A stretch of 64,000 bases of DNA from DASWUZ01 sp036401375 (GCA_036401375.1 DASWVB010000033.1:1-64000); one strand, 5' to 3'. Numbered from the stretch's first letter, positions 33,978 to 43,218 are shown. The notes: a model not told the origin generated them from the letters alone. A program made the numbers and translations.

Positions 33978-34847
33978 TTGATCACTTCCATCCAATACGA
34001 GAAGACTCCGGAACATGCGAGGGAGATGGCTGCCTGCGCAGAGATGGTCAGAAGCGATACGGGCTGGCACAAGGAGACGCTGGAAGCATACGAGCAGCTG
34101 CGTCAATACTATGGTCCCTATATGTCGGCGGCGATCGGTAAAGAGTTCGTGCGCGCAGTGCAGCCGCTGTTGAATGGCGCTCCTCTCCGCATTCTCGACG
34201 TCGGCGCCGGCAGAGGAGAGACATCACTCTACCTCGCCGATCACGGTCACCAGGTCTTTCCTGTAGAGCCGTCTTACGAGTTTTGCGAGGTGATAGAACA
34301 CCTGAGCCGCAGATTTTCGAAGAACATGACCATCTACAACTCGACAGCGGAACACCTGGCTACGCCGGGTGACGTGTTTGACGTGGTGATCTTCAACGTC
34401 AGCCTGCACCACTGTGACGATCCCTCTGCGGCACTGAAGAATGTCTCCAGGTATTTGCGGCCCGGAGGAAAGCTGCTCTTGATCAGCGAGCCCATGCTTC
34501 CCTTCTTCAAGACGCACGCCAGCGTCCAGCAAGACCAGGTGACAAGAGGGCATGAGCTAGGAGATTACGGGGGGAATGAACACAGCTACCGGTATTCGGA
34601 GTACGTCGGGATGCTGGAGCAGGCGGGCTTCCGGAATATCACCTCGGAAGTTGTCGCGCGCTACCGCTCGAAAGAGGTCATCAGGCAGGCTATGCAGGTT
34701 GACCGCCGGCCGCCGGGTTTCCGGAAGAAGCTGAAGAGCTTTTATCTCAACCTGATCTACCAGGTACAGCGACCTTTGCTCAAGCCGCTGCTCGCGATTA
34801 TGAAGCATCTCTCGCTGGTGCAGCTTACCTTTTCGGCCACTAAATAG
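33978..34847 (+). CDS. SAM-dependent methyltransferase
   Basis: About 289 residues. The class I Rossmann core begins with RILDVGAGRGETSLYLADHG (motif I), VFDVVIFNVSLHHCDDP (motif post-II) and YLRPGGKLLLISEP. Start is uncertain: TTG 33978 with GAAAG upstream, or ATG 33876, or ATG 34026. The gene runs opposite to its neighbours and interrupts the yidC-jag order, so it looks inserted. No target can be named; C-terminal residues (KKLKSFYLNLIYQVQRPLLK) are basic and hydrophobic. Confidence 0.82.
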   Translation: MITSIQYEKTPEHAREMAACAEMVRSDTGWHKETLEAYEQLRQYYGPYMSAAIGKEFVRAVQPLLNGAPLRILDVGAGRGETSLYLADHGHQVFPVEPSYEFCEVIEHLSRRFSKNMTIYNSTAEHLATPGDVFDVVIFNVSLHHCDDPSAALKNVSRYLRPGGKLLLISEPMLPFFKTHASVQQDQVTRGHELGDYGGNEHSYRYSEYVGMLEQAGFRNITSEVVARYRSKEVIRQAMQVDRRPPGFRKKLKSFYLNLIYQVQRPLLKPLLAIMKHLSLVQLTFSATK

Positions 34848-34913
34848 GGTTTGTTCCTGTGCCTCAGCCGGCGAGCCAGCTGGTAGTGCCGGCTGCCCCA
34901 GCGTTGCCAGTGT

Positions 34914-36719
34914 TCAGCGTCGGCCCGGCGCAGGTCTTCCCAGGCGCTTCGCGGCGCGCTTGGCGGCGATGGCCCGCATCTCCTTGCCGATCCCTGTGCG
35001 ATTCATCACCAGCTGCTGGATGACGCTGATGATGTTGCCGCACGCCCAGTAGAGCGCCAGGCCGGAGCCGATATTCCAGGTCATGAAGCCAAAGACGGCC
35101 GGCATGGTAAAGGCCATCATTCGCTGCTGCGCCGGGTCGACACCGGGCGAGGGCGTCAGGTACTGGGTCAGGAACATCGAGATGATGAAGAAGACGGGAA
35201 GGATGTGGTAGGGGTCTGGCGATGACAGGTCGGGAAGCCAGAGCCAGTGCGCCTGCCGCAGTTCGATCACGTTGGTGAGCATGCGGTAGAAGCCGTAGAG
35301 CAGCGGCCACTGGATCAGCATCGGCAGGCATCCGCCGAACATGTTGGCGCCCTCCCGCTTCTGCAGGTCAAAGAGCTCCTTGTTCATGTCCTGCTTGCGC
35401 GGGTCGGTGGCCTTGTACTTCTTGTACTTCTCCTTGATCGCCTCCATCTGCGGCTGGATGCGCTGCATCTTGAGCGCTGAGCGCATCATCTGCACGCGCG
35501 TGGGCAGCATGCAGATGTTGATCAGGACAGTCAGGATCAGGATGTCCCAGCCCCAGTTGGCTACCAGGTGTTCGTGGAACCAGCGCAGCGCCAGGAAGAG
35601 CGGCTTGGCAATGATGGTCATGAAGCCGAAGCTGATCACCGGCTGCAGGTTGGCTCCAGTAGCCGCTCCGTTGGCTGCGGTTGTGTGCAGCGAGTTGAGC
35701 AGATCGATCGACTTCGGTCCGACGAAGAGTCGTGTGCTGAGATGGCCGGTAGTGTCACCCACGGCTGCGCCCAGCACGTCGGCGGGATAGGTGGAATTCG
35801 GGTCCGGCTTTTTGCGGTCCTTGGGGATAGCAATCTGGTTATGTAAGCTGACCAACGTCGCCTGCTGCGGCGCGTCGGGCAGGAAGATGCTGGCGAAGTA
35901 AAGGTCGCTTACGCCGGCATAGTCAAAGGGGCCGTTGAGCGTGCCTCCCCCGGAGACCTTTTTGGGGGCGACCTGTTCGGACTTGCCGCCCTGCATGGTG
36001 TCGAAGTGCGAACCTGCGTACTGCGGAGCAGTCTGCTGGTCTCCAAAACCAGCGGGCCACGCAAGCAGAGTAGTCAGCGGCGCTCCATTGCTGGTCGCCG
36101 TTACATCGGCGTGAATGACGTAGCTCGAGTCGAAGCGAAACGACTTGCGGACCACCACGTTGCCATCGGAGTAGTCGTAGCTCAGAGTAGCGGGCGCAGA
36201 GAGCGTTCCTGTAGCCGAAGGCACAAAGAGCGCCTGGGCCAGGTGAGTGCGAAGCGCCGCGTCATAGGAGTAGAGCGAAAGCGGATAGCCAAATCTGCGC
36301 GCCGCCTCGACATTGACGAGGTCGAGGGGGTGACCCTCTTCGTCCTTGTGCTTCTTCAGTATCCAGGAGGTGACCTGCGCTCCGCGATTGGAGAAAGTGA
36401 TGCGGTAGAGTTCATTTTCGACGATGGTGGTCGACTCGGACGAGGCCTGCACGGCGTTGGCCGCGGCTGCCGGGTGAGCGGCTGGTCCGCCACCGGCGGA
36501 GCCTCCCTCTGCCGTCGAGCTACTCTGCACCGGCATGTTCTGCACCGGCATGTTCTGGGCCGCCGTGTTCTGGGACTGCGGCTGAGGCTCTGGAGCCTTC
36601 CTCTTGAAGTACTGCAGTCCCAGGAAGAACAGGACGAAGACTACCGCCATGATCAGGAGCGAGCGTGAATCCCCGCCTGCTCCGGGGCCTTGCTGATTCG
36701 GATTTCTAATTTCTGGCAA
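34914..36719 (-). CDS. yidC: Membrane protein insertase YidC
   Basis: A 601-residue inner-membrane insertase, of the Gram-negative type with a large periplasmic domain. One helix near residues 20-38 (LLIMAVVFVLFFLGLQYF), a beta-rich periplasmic domain (about 95-375, e.g. ITFSNRGAQVTSWILKKH), then the conserved core with helices from about 395: the basic loop QMMRSALKMQRIQPQMEAIK, GGCLPMLIQWPLLYGFYRM and TPSPGVDPAQQRMMAFTMP. An Ala/Pro/Gln-rich linker (about 40-85) follows the first helix and contains a tandem NMPVQ repeat. Lies 60 bases after yidD in the rpmH-rnpA-yidD-yidC set. Confidence 0.96.
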   Translation of the reverse strand: MPEIRNPNQQGPGAGGDSRSLLIMAVVFVLFFLGLQYFKRKAPEPQPQSQNTAAQNMPVQNMPVQSSSTAEGGSAGGGPAAHPAAAANAVQASSESTTIVENELYRITFSNRGAQVTSWILKKHKDEEGHPLDLVNVEAARRFGYPLSLYSYDAALRTHLAQALFVPSATGTLSAPATLSYDYSDGNVVVRKSFRFDSSYVIHADVTATSNGAPLTTLLAWPAGFGDQQTAPQYAGSHFDTMQGGKSEQVAPKKVSGGGTLNGPFDYAGVSDLYFASIFLPDAPQQATLVSLHNQIAIPKDRKKPDPNSTYPADVLGAAVGDTTGHLSTRLFVGPKSIDLLNSLHTTAANGAATGANLQPVISFGFMTIIAKPLFLALRWFHEHLVANWGWDILILTVLINICMLPTRVQMMRSALKMQRIQPQMEAIKEKYKKYKATDPRKQDMNKELFDLQKREGANMFGGCLPMLIQWPLLYGFYRMLTNVIELRQAHWLWLPDLSSPDPYHILPVFFIISMFLTQYLTPSPGVDPAQQRMMAFTMPAVFGFMTWNIGSGLALYWACGNIISVIQQLVMNRTGIGKEMRAIAAKRAAKRLGRPAPGRR

Positions 36720-36779
36720 GTCAAACTTCCTATGGAGAACAGCGTGCCGCCGTCAGATAAGTGCGGGAGGATCGTTTCT

Positions 36780-37139
36780 CTATGTTAAATGGCCGTTGAC
36801 TTGTGTGCCGGACTTACCGCACCCGCTGGACTGAGCTCCCCCGGCGCCGGCCTCTGGTCTGCGTGACGGGCGTGCATGTCCGGGAACGGGATCGAATGCG
36901 ACAGGGTGCCCAGGGTGACAGCGCAACAGGCGACGGAGTGCGAGCCAGCCGCCACGAACGAGGCCATGCTGAGCGAGCGCAATGGTTGCGTACTCGGAGC
37001 AGGAGGGCTGGAAGCGGCAGGCTCCACTGAATCCAGCATGGAGTAGGGGCGAGACTGCGGCCTTGTAGATGGTCGACAACAGGCTGACGGCAATCTCCCG
37101 TGGCTTTCCTCGTTGCCCGTCAGTTCCAGGCTCGTTCAC
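36780..37139 (-). CDS. yidD: Membrane protein insertion efficiency factor YidD
   Basis: A 119-residue protein with the YidD signature SGACRFQPSCSEYATIAL and RLLRCHPGHP. It helps insertion of inner-membrane proteins, probably through YidC. The N-terminal amphipathic helix (IAVSLLSTIYKAAVSPLL) binds the membrane. The C-terminal 35 residues are Gly/Ala/Ser rich and longer than usual. Its ATG overlaps the rnpA stop (ATGA). Confidence 0.94.
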   Translation of the reverse strand: MNEPGTDGQRGKPREIAVSLLSTIYKAAVSPLLHAGFSGACRFQPSCSEYATIALAQHGLVRGGWLALRRLLRCHPGHPVAFDPVPGHARPSRRPEAGAGGAQSSGCGKSGTQVNGHLT

Positions 37140-37615
37140 GGCTTCACGCGCTTGCCGTCGAGCGCTGCCTGCACGTTCGTGAAGACACGTTCGACCTCGG
37201 CGTCCAACTTCGAAAACTCAAGGGTGACAACAAACTTTCGCGGATGGAGGATCAGGTCGACGTCGGAGGTGAGGACCGCTAGATTTCTGCGGACGACCTC
37301 GCGCATGCGGCGCTTGATGCGGTTACGATCGACGGCCTTTCCGAGCACCCGGCCGGCTGTGAGTCCCACCCTCGGGCCGCGCACCTGCGTGACGACGCCG
37401 GCGGGAGTGCGATTGCCTGTGGCTGATTCAGCGGGTGAGCGGACAGCGTAGAAGTAGCTCATCGAGGCAGAGAAGTGCTTGCGGCTGGCGCCGTAGACGC
37501 GCTGATAGTCTGCGTGCTTGCGAAGACGCGCATCGCGGAGGAGCAGGCCGTGCGGTTTTCCATGCGCCTGGGCAGAGTCTTCGGTGGAGATGACGCTAGG
37601 TTGCTGCTCGGCCAT
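37136..37615 (-). CDS. rnpA: Ribonuclease P protein component
   Basis: About 159 residues, the small basic protein that partners the RNase P RNA for tRNA 5' processing. The core has RLRKHADYQRVYG, GLTAGRVLGKAVDRNRIKRRMREVVRR (the RNR motif: G-x-A-V-x-R-N-x-x-K-R) and VVTLEFSKLDAEVERVF. An N-terminal extension of about 25 residues precedes the core. ATG 37615 chosen; an in-frame GTG lies at 37630. Coupled to yidD by a four-base overlap. Confidence 0.95.
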   Translation of the reverse strand: MAEQQPSVISTEDSAQAHGKPHGLLLRDARLRKHADYQRVYGASRKHFSASMSYFYAVRSPAESATGNRTPAGVVTQVRGPRVGLTAGRVLGKAVDRNRIKRRMREVVRRNLAVLTSDVDLILHPRKFVVTLEFSKLDAEVERVFTNVQAALDGKRVKP

Positions 37616-37793
37616 ACATCTATCTTGCACTTGTTTGCTGAAGACGCGGATGAAGCAATGCCGCTGTTGGATCCAGCTATGGCCGCGCCGCAGTGCCGGT
37701 CCAGCTATCGGTCAGCGAAATCAGGACGGCAAGAACACGGCGACCAGTCTCAAGCCAGCGGGTCTCAGCACAGCGAAGTTGCCGCACCCTGTG

Positions 37794-37949
37794 CTAATCG
37801 CGGTGACCGGCGCTGACTGAGACGCGGTGGCGGCCCTTGGCGCGGCGGCGGGAGAGAACCGCGGCACCGCTCTTGGTCTTCATGCGAATACGGAAGCCGT
37901 GGGTCTTTGACCGGTGGCGGCGGTTAGGTTGAAATGTGCGCTTGGGCAT
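37794..37949 (-). CDS. rpmH: 50S ribosomal protein L34
   Basis: A 51-residue ribosomal protein. MPKRTFQPNRRHRSKTHGFR is the L34 N-terminus; RRAKGRHRVSVS is the C-terminal signature. It starts the leftward rpmH-rnpA-yidD-yidC cluster that flanks the origin in many bacteria. ATG 37949 has GGAG about nine bases upstream, and a clear sigma-70-type promoter lies 50 bases further. Confidence 0.97.
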   Translation of the reverse strand: MPKRTFQPNRRHRSKTHGFRIRMKTKSGAAVLSRRRAKGRHRVSVSAGHRD

Positions 37950-38328
37950 AGAGCTGCGCTCCTGATCTATCGAAAAATGATGCCTTGAGGCAAGCTTTGA
38001 GTATACCGGAAGGCGCCACGGGCAGCAAAGATCAGGCGGGCCATGCAGTTCTTCACAAGGCGTGGTGCAACTCTCGCGCGAAAAGAAATATAGAGCAGTA
38101 TCGAGCGTCACGACGCATGACAACTATGCTAGTCTGGGCTGCGTTTGAGAGTTAATCTCTGCAAGTCCAGACGGCTTCGAACTGGAAGCTCCATTCAATT
38201 GGGCACTGAGCGTCCGATGCGGCTCCGAGCACACTAGACCAGCAGCACACCTGGAAATATCCTCCGGGCTGGCGGCTTCGTTTGCTCAGAAGACCCGACG
38301 TAGAAACGTAGAGAGCAAGGATCCAAGA
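37950..38328. promoter_or_regulatory. rpmH-dnaA divergent intergenic region
   Basis: A 379-base region between divergent rpmH and dnaA. It contains the rpmH promoter (separate entry) and presumably the dnaA promoter. I looked for DnaA boxes (TTATCCACA and variants) and found only one site with two mismatches (TTCTTCACA near 38055), so it is a weaker oriC candidate than the gap before dnaN. Confidence 0.55.
38000..38028 (-). promoter_or_regulatory. rpmH promoter, TTGCTG-N17-TATACT
   Basis: On the minus strand TTGCTG is followed after exactly 17 bases by TATACT, close to the sigma-70 consensus, with a start point expected near 37990 and about 40 bases of leader before rpmH. Confidence 0.8.
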
Positions 38329-39765
38329 ATGTCTCAAGGGAATGCAGCAGTCACGACCAGCAACGCCTGGGTACGCATCCTCGGCGCTCTCGAAAAGAAG
38401 GTAAACCGGCAGTCTTTCGATACCTGGCTGAAGCCGACGCGCTTCAGCCATATCAATGGAAAGATACTGTTTGTGCGGGTGCCGACGCACGATTTCCGGA
38501 AGATTGGGGAACGCTACGCGGACCTGATCCAGGAGGCGATCGACCTGCTGAATCTGGAGCTCGACGATGTGAGCTTCGTGACGGCAGAGGAAGACCCGAG
38601 CGCGCCGAGGATGCGGGAGGATGGCGGGTTCGCTCCACTTCCAACCCATTCGGCGAACGTGCCGCGGTCGGGTAATGGCAGCAATGCCGGCAACAACCGC
38701 GCACCGGCGCCGGGTCCGCAGCAGGGCCGTTTCGACTGGAGTTCAGCGGCGCAACTTAATCCGCGCTATACGTTCGACGCCTTCGTCGGAGGCAGCGGAA
38801 ACCAGTTCGCCCGCGCCGCCGCTGCGGCGGTAGCCGACAATCCGGCCAAAGCCTACAATCCGCTCTTCCTCTACGGCGGCGTCGGCCTGGGCAAGACTCA
38901 CCTGATGCACGCCATCGGCCACGAGGTAAAGCGGCGGCAGCCGCAGGCGTCGATCTGCTACGTCTCCAGCGAGAAGTTCACAAACGAGATGATCAATTCG
39001 CTGCGCTACGACAAAATGAGCAGCTTCCATGACAAGTTCCGCTCCGTCGACCTGCTGCTGATCGACGACATCCAGTTCCTCGAAAAGAAGGAGCGCACCC
39101 AGGCCGAGTTCTTCCACACCTTCAACGCGCTGCACGAGAACATGAAGCAGATCGTGATCGCCTCCGATCGCTCACCGAAGGAGTTGTCGGAGATCGAAGA
39201 TCGCCTGCGCAGCCGCTTCGAGTGGGGGCTGATCGCAGACATCCAGGCACCGGACCTCGAGACCAAGATCGCCATCCTGCAGAAGAAGGCGGAGACGGAT
39301 CATGTCGCACTGCCTGATGACGTGGCTCACTTCATCGCGTTGAACGTGCGCACCAATGTGCGGGAGCTCGAGGGGGCGCTCACACGCCTGACCGCATGGT
39401 GCAGCCTGAACGGCCTTGAGTACACGCTGCCGACCACCCAGCAGTGCCTGAAGCAGTACATTGACACCCAGGTGCGAAAGATCACCATCGAATCCATACA
39501 GCGCGCCGTCGCTGAAAACTTTGGCATGCGCATCGCCGAGCTCAAGCAGAAGAACAACTCCCGCGCAGTCGTCGTTCCACGTCAGATCGCGATGTTTCTT
39601 GCCAAGCAGATGACGGAGGCCTCGCTGCCCGAGATCGGGCGCCAGTTCGGCGGCAAGCATCACACCACCGTCATGCACTCCATCAGCAAGATCGACGAGC
39701 AGCGGCGTACGGACAAGGGGCTCACCGGCATTCTCAATAAGCTGCAGGAGACTCTGAACGCCTGA
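38329..39765 (+). CDS. dnaA: Chromosomal replication initiator DnaA
   Basis: A 478-residue protein that binds DnaA boxes and melts oriC. Domain I (1-85) begins with WVRILGALEKKVNRQSFDTW; a variable linker follows (about 90-135); the AAA+ domain (about 140-360) has FLYGGVGLGKTHLMHAIGHE (Walker A), LLIDDIQFLEKKERTQ (Walker B) and the box VII Arg region DRLRSRFEWG; domain IV (about 375-478) has the HTH signature IGRQFGGKHHTTVMHSI. Full length. Divergent from rpmH. Confidence 0.98.
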   Translation: MSQGNAAVTTSNAWVRILGALEKKVNRQSFDTWLKPTRFSHINGKILFVRVPTHDFRKIGERYADLIQEAIDLLNLELDDVSFVTAEEDPSAPRMREDGGFAPLPTHSANVPRSGNGSNAGNNRAPAPGPQQGRFDWSSAAQLNPRYTFDAFVGGSGNQFARAAAAAVADNPAKAYNPLFLYGGVGLGKTHLMHAIGHEVKRRQPQASICYVSSEKFTNEMINSLRYDKMSSFHDKFRSVDLLLIDDIQFLEKKERTQAEFFHTFNALHENMKQIVIASDRSPKELSEIEDRLRSRFEWGLIADIQAPDLETKIAILQKKAETDHVALPDDVAHFIALNVRTNVRELEGALTRLTAWCSLNGLEYTLPTTQQCLKQYIDTQVRKITIESIQRAVAENFGMRIAELKQKNNSRAVVVPRQIAMFLAKQMTEASLPEIGRQFGGKHHTTVMHSISKIDEQRRTDKGLTGILNKLQETLNA

Positions 39766-39790
39766 TCCGGCCCGGCGAAGCTGCTCATCG

Positions 39791-40924
39791 ATGGCGTTGA
39801 GGTATCCTCGTTCGGTGATGCGGCGCACCCTGCTGACGGCTATCCTGGTCTCGCTGTTGAGCGCAGCTCCGAGCGCCTACTCGCGGCGGACGCAGGAGAC
39901 CGGCTTTTTGAATCGGAAGATCCTCGTCGGTGAGACGACCTACAGGTACGTCGTTTACGTGCCCGAGGAGTGGTCCCCGACTCAGAAGTGGCCCGTCATC
40001 CTCTTCCTGCACGGCTCGGGCGAGCGCGGCACCGATGGTCTTGACGAGACGCAGGTAGGGCTGCCGGCCGCAATCCGTTCGCATCCTGAGCGATGGCCGT
40101 TTGTCGTGGTCATGCCGCAGGTCCCCTACGTCCATCATCACTGGACGGATCCTGACATGATGGCGGTCGCCATAGCCGCGCTCGACGCGGCTGCCAGGGA
40201 GCTGAAAGGCGACCCCCAGCGCGAATATCTCACCGGCATGTCGCTGGGAGGGTATGGCGTATGGGAGATCGCGCGTCGCTACCCGCATCGCTTCGCCGCG
40301 TTGGCGCCGATGTGCGGAGGTGTCTACTGGTCCTATGCTCCTGAACGGCGCAGCGACCTCAATCTGCCGGACGAGTACGCGCGCGCGATAGGGAGAACGC
40401 CGGTCTGGATGTTCCACGGCGCGGAGGACCCGGTAGTGCTCCCGCGGCAGTCAGAGGTCATGTTCGACGCCATCAAGGCGCTGCATGGAGACGTGCGGCT
40501 GTGGGAGTACTCCGGATGGCAGCACAACGTCTGGGACAAGGCCTATGCGGAGGCGGAGCTTCCCCGCTGGCTGCTCGCCCACCGCCTGGCGGAGGTTCCG
40601 GTCAGCCCCGTGTTCGCAGAGCGGCGCCTGGTGCCGATCCACCCCGTCCCTGCGAAGGTCGACCCGGCAATCTACGACGCCTATGCGGGCGAGTACATGG
40701 ATGACAACGTGGTCGAAGTCACCGTCTACCGCCAGGGCGACCAGCTTTACTCGCGCAACCGCGCCGGTCAGGTGACCGAACTGCTCCCCGAAACTCCGGC
40801 CATGTTTTTCTACCCGCGCGGCGGATCGACGCGCATCGTCTTTCAACGATCGCCGGGCGGAGGTGTCAAGGGCATTCTCTTCTACGACGACCGTCATGAA
40901 GAGTTCTGGGAGCGCCGGCGCTGA
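39791..40924 (+). CDS. Secreted alpha/beta-hydrolase (carboxylesterase-like)
   Basis: A 377-residue protein with an N-terminal signal peptide (MRRTLLTAILVSLLSAAPSA). The hydrolase core has VILFLHGSGERG (oxyanion region), TGMSLGGYG with the nucleophile Ser (G-x-S-x-G), GAEDPVV (Asp) and GWQHNVWD (His), so the triad is complete; such proteins act as feruloyl/acetyl or PHB-type esterases. Residues from about 285 form an extra domain of unknown fold (DAYAGEYMDDNVVEVTVYRQ). ATG 39791 or 39818 start; the latter begins the signal peptide directly. It sits between dnaA and dnaN, an unusual place. Confidence 0.85.
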   Translation: MALRYPRSVMRRTLLTAILVSLLSAAPSAYSRRTQETGFLNRKILVGETTYRYVVYVPEEWSPTQKWPVILFLHGSGERGTDGLDETQVGLPAAIRSHPERWPFVVVMPQVPYVHHHWTDPDMMAVAIAALDAAARELKGDPQREYLTGMSLGGYGVWEIARRYPHRFAALAPMCGGVYWSYAPERRSDLNLPDEYARAIGRTPVWMFHGAEDPVVLPRQSEVMFDAIKALHGDVRLWEYSGWQHNVWDKAYAEAELPRWLLAHRLAEVPVSPVFAERRLVPIHPVPAKVDPAIYDAYAGEYMDDNVVEVTVYRQGDQLYSRNRAGQVTELLPETPAMFFYPRGGSTRIVFQRSPGGGVKGILFYDDRHEEFWERRR

Positions 40925-41483
40925 TCGAGCGCGAAGCGGCCCGAGTGGAAAACTCGGCTCCCTCAAACCCGTGTGGGTGAGGAGTTTGGCCTGCTAATCC
41001 ACATTCCAGCCTGGATTTGATTGCACAGAAGGGCCGCAAGTTGTGGATGTGGTGGGTATCGCGCCTGCTCGAATGGGAGCAGCACGGCTCTTCCTTCTTT
41101 TGCGAAAAGCGCGTCCCGGTTTTCTAAAACGTGTACCGCTGCTAACTCATGCTGCAGATGGACTTGCCTGGTGTTTCCACTTTTCCTCGTCGAACGATGA
41201 CTATGACGATAAAGAAGTAAGTAGAAAGAGTTCTTAGTCATCATCGTCATCGTCGCTTACTCCTGCCTAAGCCGGAGCGATGGCGGACCGGCTGTCTCCT
41301 CATCCGGATCGGGTCGAGGGCGGAAACTGCCAGAACAGACTGAAACGGGTCTTCCACCGGCTTGACTCGTTTTCCGCAGGGCATAAATATTGAATTCACT
41401 CTAGAATGAAGCCGTCTGCATACGCCGGTCGAGTGGTGGGGCGAGCGAAATACGTGCGGGAAATCGACAAGGGGGGCGGATCC
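40925..41483. other. Candidate replication origin (oriC) before dnaN
   Basis: This 559-base gap contains no supported gene. It holds degenerate DnaA-box-like sites: AGTGGAAAA (40944-40952, reverse), TAATCCACA (40995-41003, one mismatch), TGTGGATGT (41042-41050, reverse, two mismatches) and TTTTCCGCA (41370-41378). An imperfect inverted repeat of GATGAC/GTCATC units near 41196-41257 surrounds an AT-rich core that could be an unwinding element. Its position between dnaA and dnaN is a common oriC location. All this is suggestive; no box is perfect. Confidence 0.45.
41362..41389 (+). promoter_or_regulatory. dnaN promoter, TTGACT-N16-TAAATA
   Basis: TTGACT is followed after 16 bases by TAAATA within an AT-rich patch, giving a start near 41396 and about 90 bases of leader before dnaN. 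Spacing is one base below the optimum. Confidence 0.65.
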
Positions 41484-42656
41484 ATGCCTGGTTTAGAAAT
41501 GGAACTGGAAAAACCGACGGTGCAGAGCGCAGCCATGGAGATCACCGTCAGCCGGCAGGAGTTGCTGCGAGAGTTGACCGCGACGCAGAGCGTGGTCGAG
41601 CGCAAGACGACCATCCCGATCCTCTCGAACTTCCTGATCGAGGCTGCCGACGACCGGCTCACCATCACGGCCACGGATCTCGATCAGAGCATCAAGACCT
41701 CGTGTGCCGCCAAGGTGAAGAAGCCGGGCTCCTGCACCATTCCCGCCCGAAAACTTTACGACTACATCAAGCTGCTGCCGGACGCAGATATCAGCATCAA
41801 GCTGATGGATAACCACTGGGTGCAGATTCGCTCGGGTCGCTCAAACACCAAGATGGTCGGAATGGCGCGGGCCAACTTCCCCCAGGTGCCGGAGTTCCCG
41901 GCGAACAGCGTGACCAGCATCCCGGTCGCCTCGCTGAAGGGCATGATCAGCAAGACGATCTTCGCGATCTCGAACGAGGAGTCGCGATACACGCTGAACG
42001 GAGCCCTGCTGATCCTCAAGGCCGAGAGCCTTGCGATGGTCGCGACCGATGGGCATCGGCTCGCGCATATTGAAAAGGCCGGCGAGACACTCACGAACAT
42101 CACCGGCGAGAAGAAGACCCTGATACCGCGCAAGGCGCTCGCCGAGTTGCAGACCCTGCTCTCCTCAACGGAGGTCGAGTCGGTCGAGTTTGCGGACGAC
42201 GAGCACACACTCTTCTTCCGCATCGGGCATCGGGTGCTCACCACGCGGAAGCTGACCGGGCAGTTCCCTAACTACGAGGCAGTGCTGCCGCGCGAGAACA
42301 CGAAGTTCGTGGTTCTGCGCAGCGAAGACCTGATGAGCTCGATCCAGCGCGTTGCGCAGTTTGCAGACGAGCGTTCCGGGGCTATCAAGATTCGCCTGGA
42401 GCAGAACGAGGTGAAGATTTCTTCCTCCTCGGCCGACTCCGGCGAGTCTGAAGACACTATTGAGACGCCCTACAACTTCGACGCGATTGTCGTGGGCTTC
42501 AACTCTGTTTACTTGATTGACTTCCTCAAGGCGGTGGGCAATTCAGGCGAGGTCAGGCTTGAGTTTAAAGACGCCCAGTCGGCCGGCCAGATGCGTCCTG
42601 AGGATGTCGCGGACGAGTTCAAGTACCGCTACATCATCATGCCGATGCGCATCTGA
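41484..42656 (+). CDS. dnaN: DNA polymerase III beta sliding clamp
   Basis: About 390 residues, the ring-shaped processivity clamp. Three similar domains: I (ITVSRQELLRELTATQSVVE, then TTIPILSNFLIEA), II (SRYTLNGALLILKAESLAMVATDGHRLA) and III ending YRYIIMPMRI, the usual M-P-M/I-R C-terminus. ATG 41484 with GGGGGGCGG upstream adds 17 residues before the usual start; the second Met at 41535 is the classical start and may be the true one. Confidence 0.96.
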   Translation: MPGLEMELEKPTVQSAAMEITVSRQELLRELTATQSVVERKTTIPILSNFLIEAADDRLTITATDLDQSIKTSCAAKVKKPGSCTIPARKLYDYIKLLPDADISIKLMDNHWVQIRSGRSNTKMVGMARANFPQVPEFPANSVTSIPVASLKGMISKTIFAISNEESRYTLNGALLILKAESLAMVATDGHRLAHIEKAGETLTNITGEKKTLIPRKALAELQTLLSSTEVESVEFADDEHTLFFRIGHRVLTTRKLTGQFPNYEAVLPRENTKFVVLRSEDLMSSIQRVAQFADERSGAIKIRLEQNEVKISSSSADSGESEDTIETPYNFDAIVVGFNSVYLIDFLKAVGNSGEVRLEFKDAQSAGQMRPEDVADEFKYRYIIMPMRI

Positions 42657-42950
42657 GTGCTGCGGATCGCGCCTTCGGCGGCAGAGATTCGAAAGGCCTC
42701 GTACAATGACTATCCAGTCTTCGGACTTGACCGAGACATCATTGCTGGTTTGGCTCGGCTGAAGATTGGCATTGACTGCAACTTCTACTACCGCTATTCC
42801 GACGATCGAGAAAGACTCGTAGTCCCAAACACGCTATGGAAAAGAAGGCGATGGAGCTACGTTGGAAAACGCCCCAAAATCGTTCCCGCTTTGCCCACGG
42901 CTCCGACGGCGCATCAATTTCTCAAGACAGCTACCCCTGTTTCGCAATAA
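42657..42950 (+). other. Unassigned stretch after dnaN with a 97-codon open frame
   Basis: A GTG-start frame begins directly after the dnaN stop and overlaps the 3' end of the convergent antitoxin gene. Part of it (NDYPVFGLDRDIIAGLARLK) reads like protein, the end does not. There is no clear ribosome binding site. It may be a gene remnant. Confidence 0.3.
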
Positions 42951-43218
42951 GGCGAATGTCCAGGCTCATGCCTACAGCCTCGGCATACCGGATCAGGGTG
43001 CGCATGTTGACGTTCTCGGGCCGTCGTTCGGTGCGACTGAGCTGAGGCGTACTGGTGCCGATCTTTTTAGCGAGTTCGGCCTGGGTGAGTCCCTGCCGCT
43101 TCCTCTGATCGGCGAGCTGGAGGCCAATGCCAAGAACTTTGGTTTCCTCCTCGAAAACTTGGCGGACGGTTGAGTCGGCGAGCTGCTGGTCGAGATAGCT
43201 GTCCCATGCGGTTTTCAT
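42931..43218 (-). CDS. HigA-type XRE antitoxin
   Basis: A 95-residue protein with an XRE helix-turn-helix in its second half (GLTQAELAKKIGTSTPQLSR, then LIRYAEAVGMSLDIRL) after an N-terminal helical region (DSYLDQQLADSTVRQVFEEE). It neutralises the toxin encoded just upstream and represses the pair. Its ATG overlaps the toxin stop by four bases. Toxin-first order is typical of higBA. Confidence 0.85.
   Translation of the reverse strand: MKTAWDSYLDQQLADSTVRQVFEEETKVLGIGLQLADQRKRQGLTQAELAKKIGTSTPQLSRTERRPENVNMRTLIRYAEAVGMSLDIRLIAKQG

Noticed and set aside
37950..38328. oriC between rpmH and dnaA
   Set aside because: Only one two-mismatch DnaA-box-like site was seen; the gap before dnaN has more.
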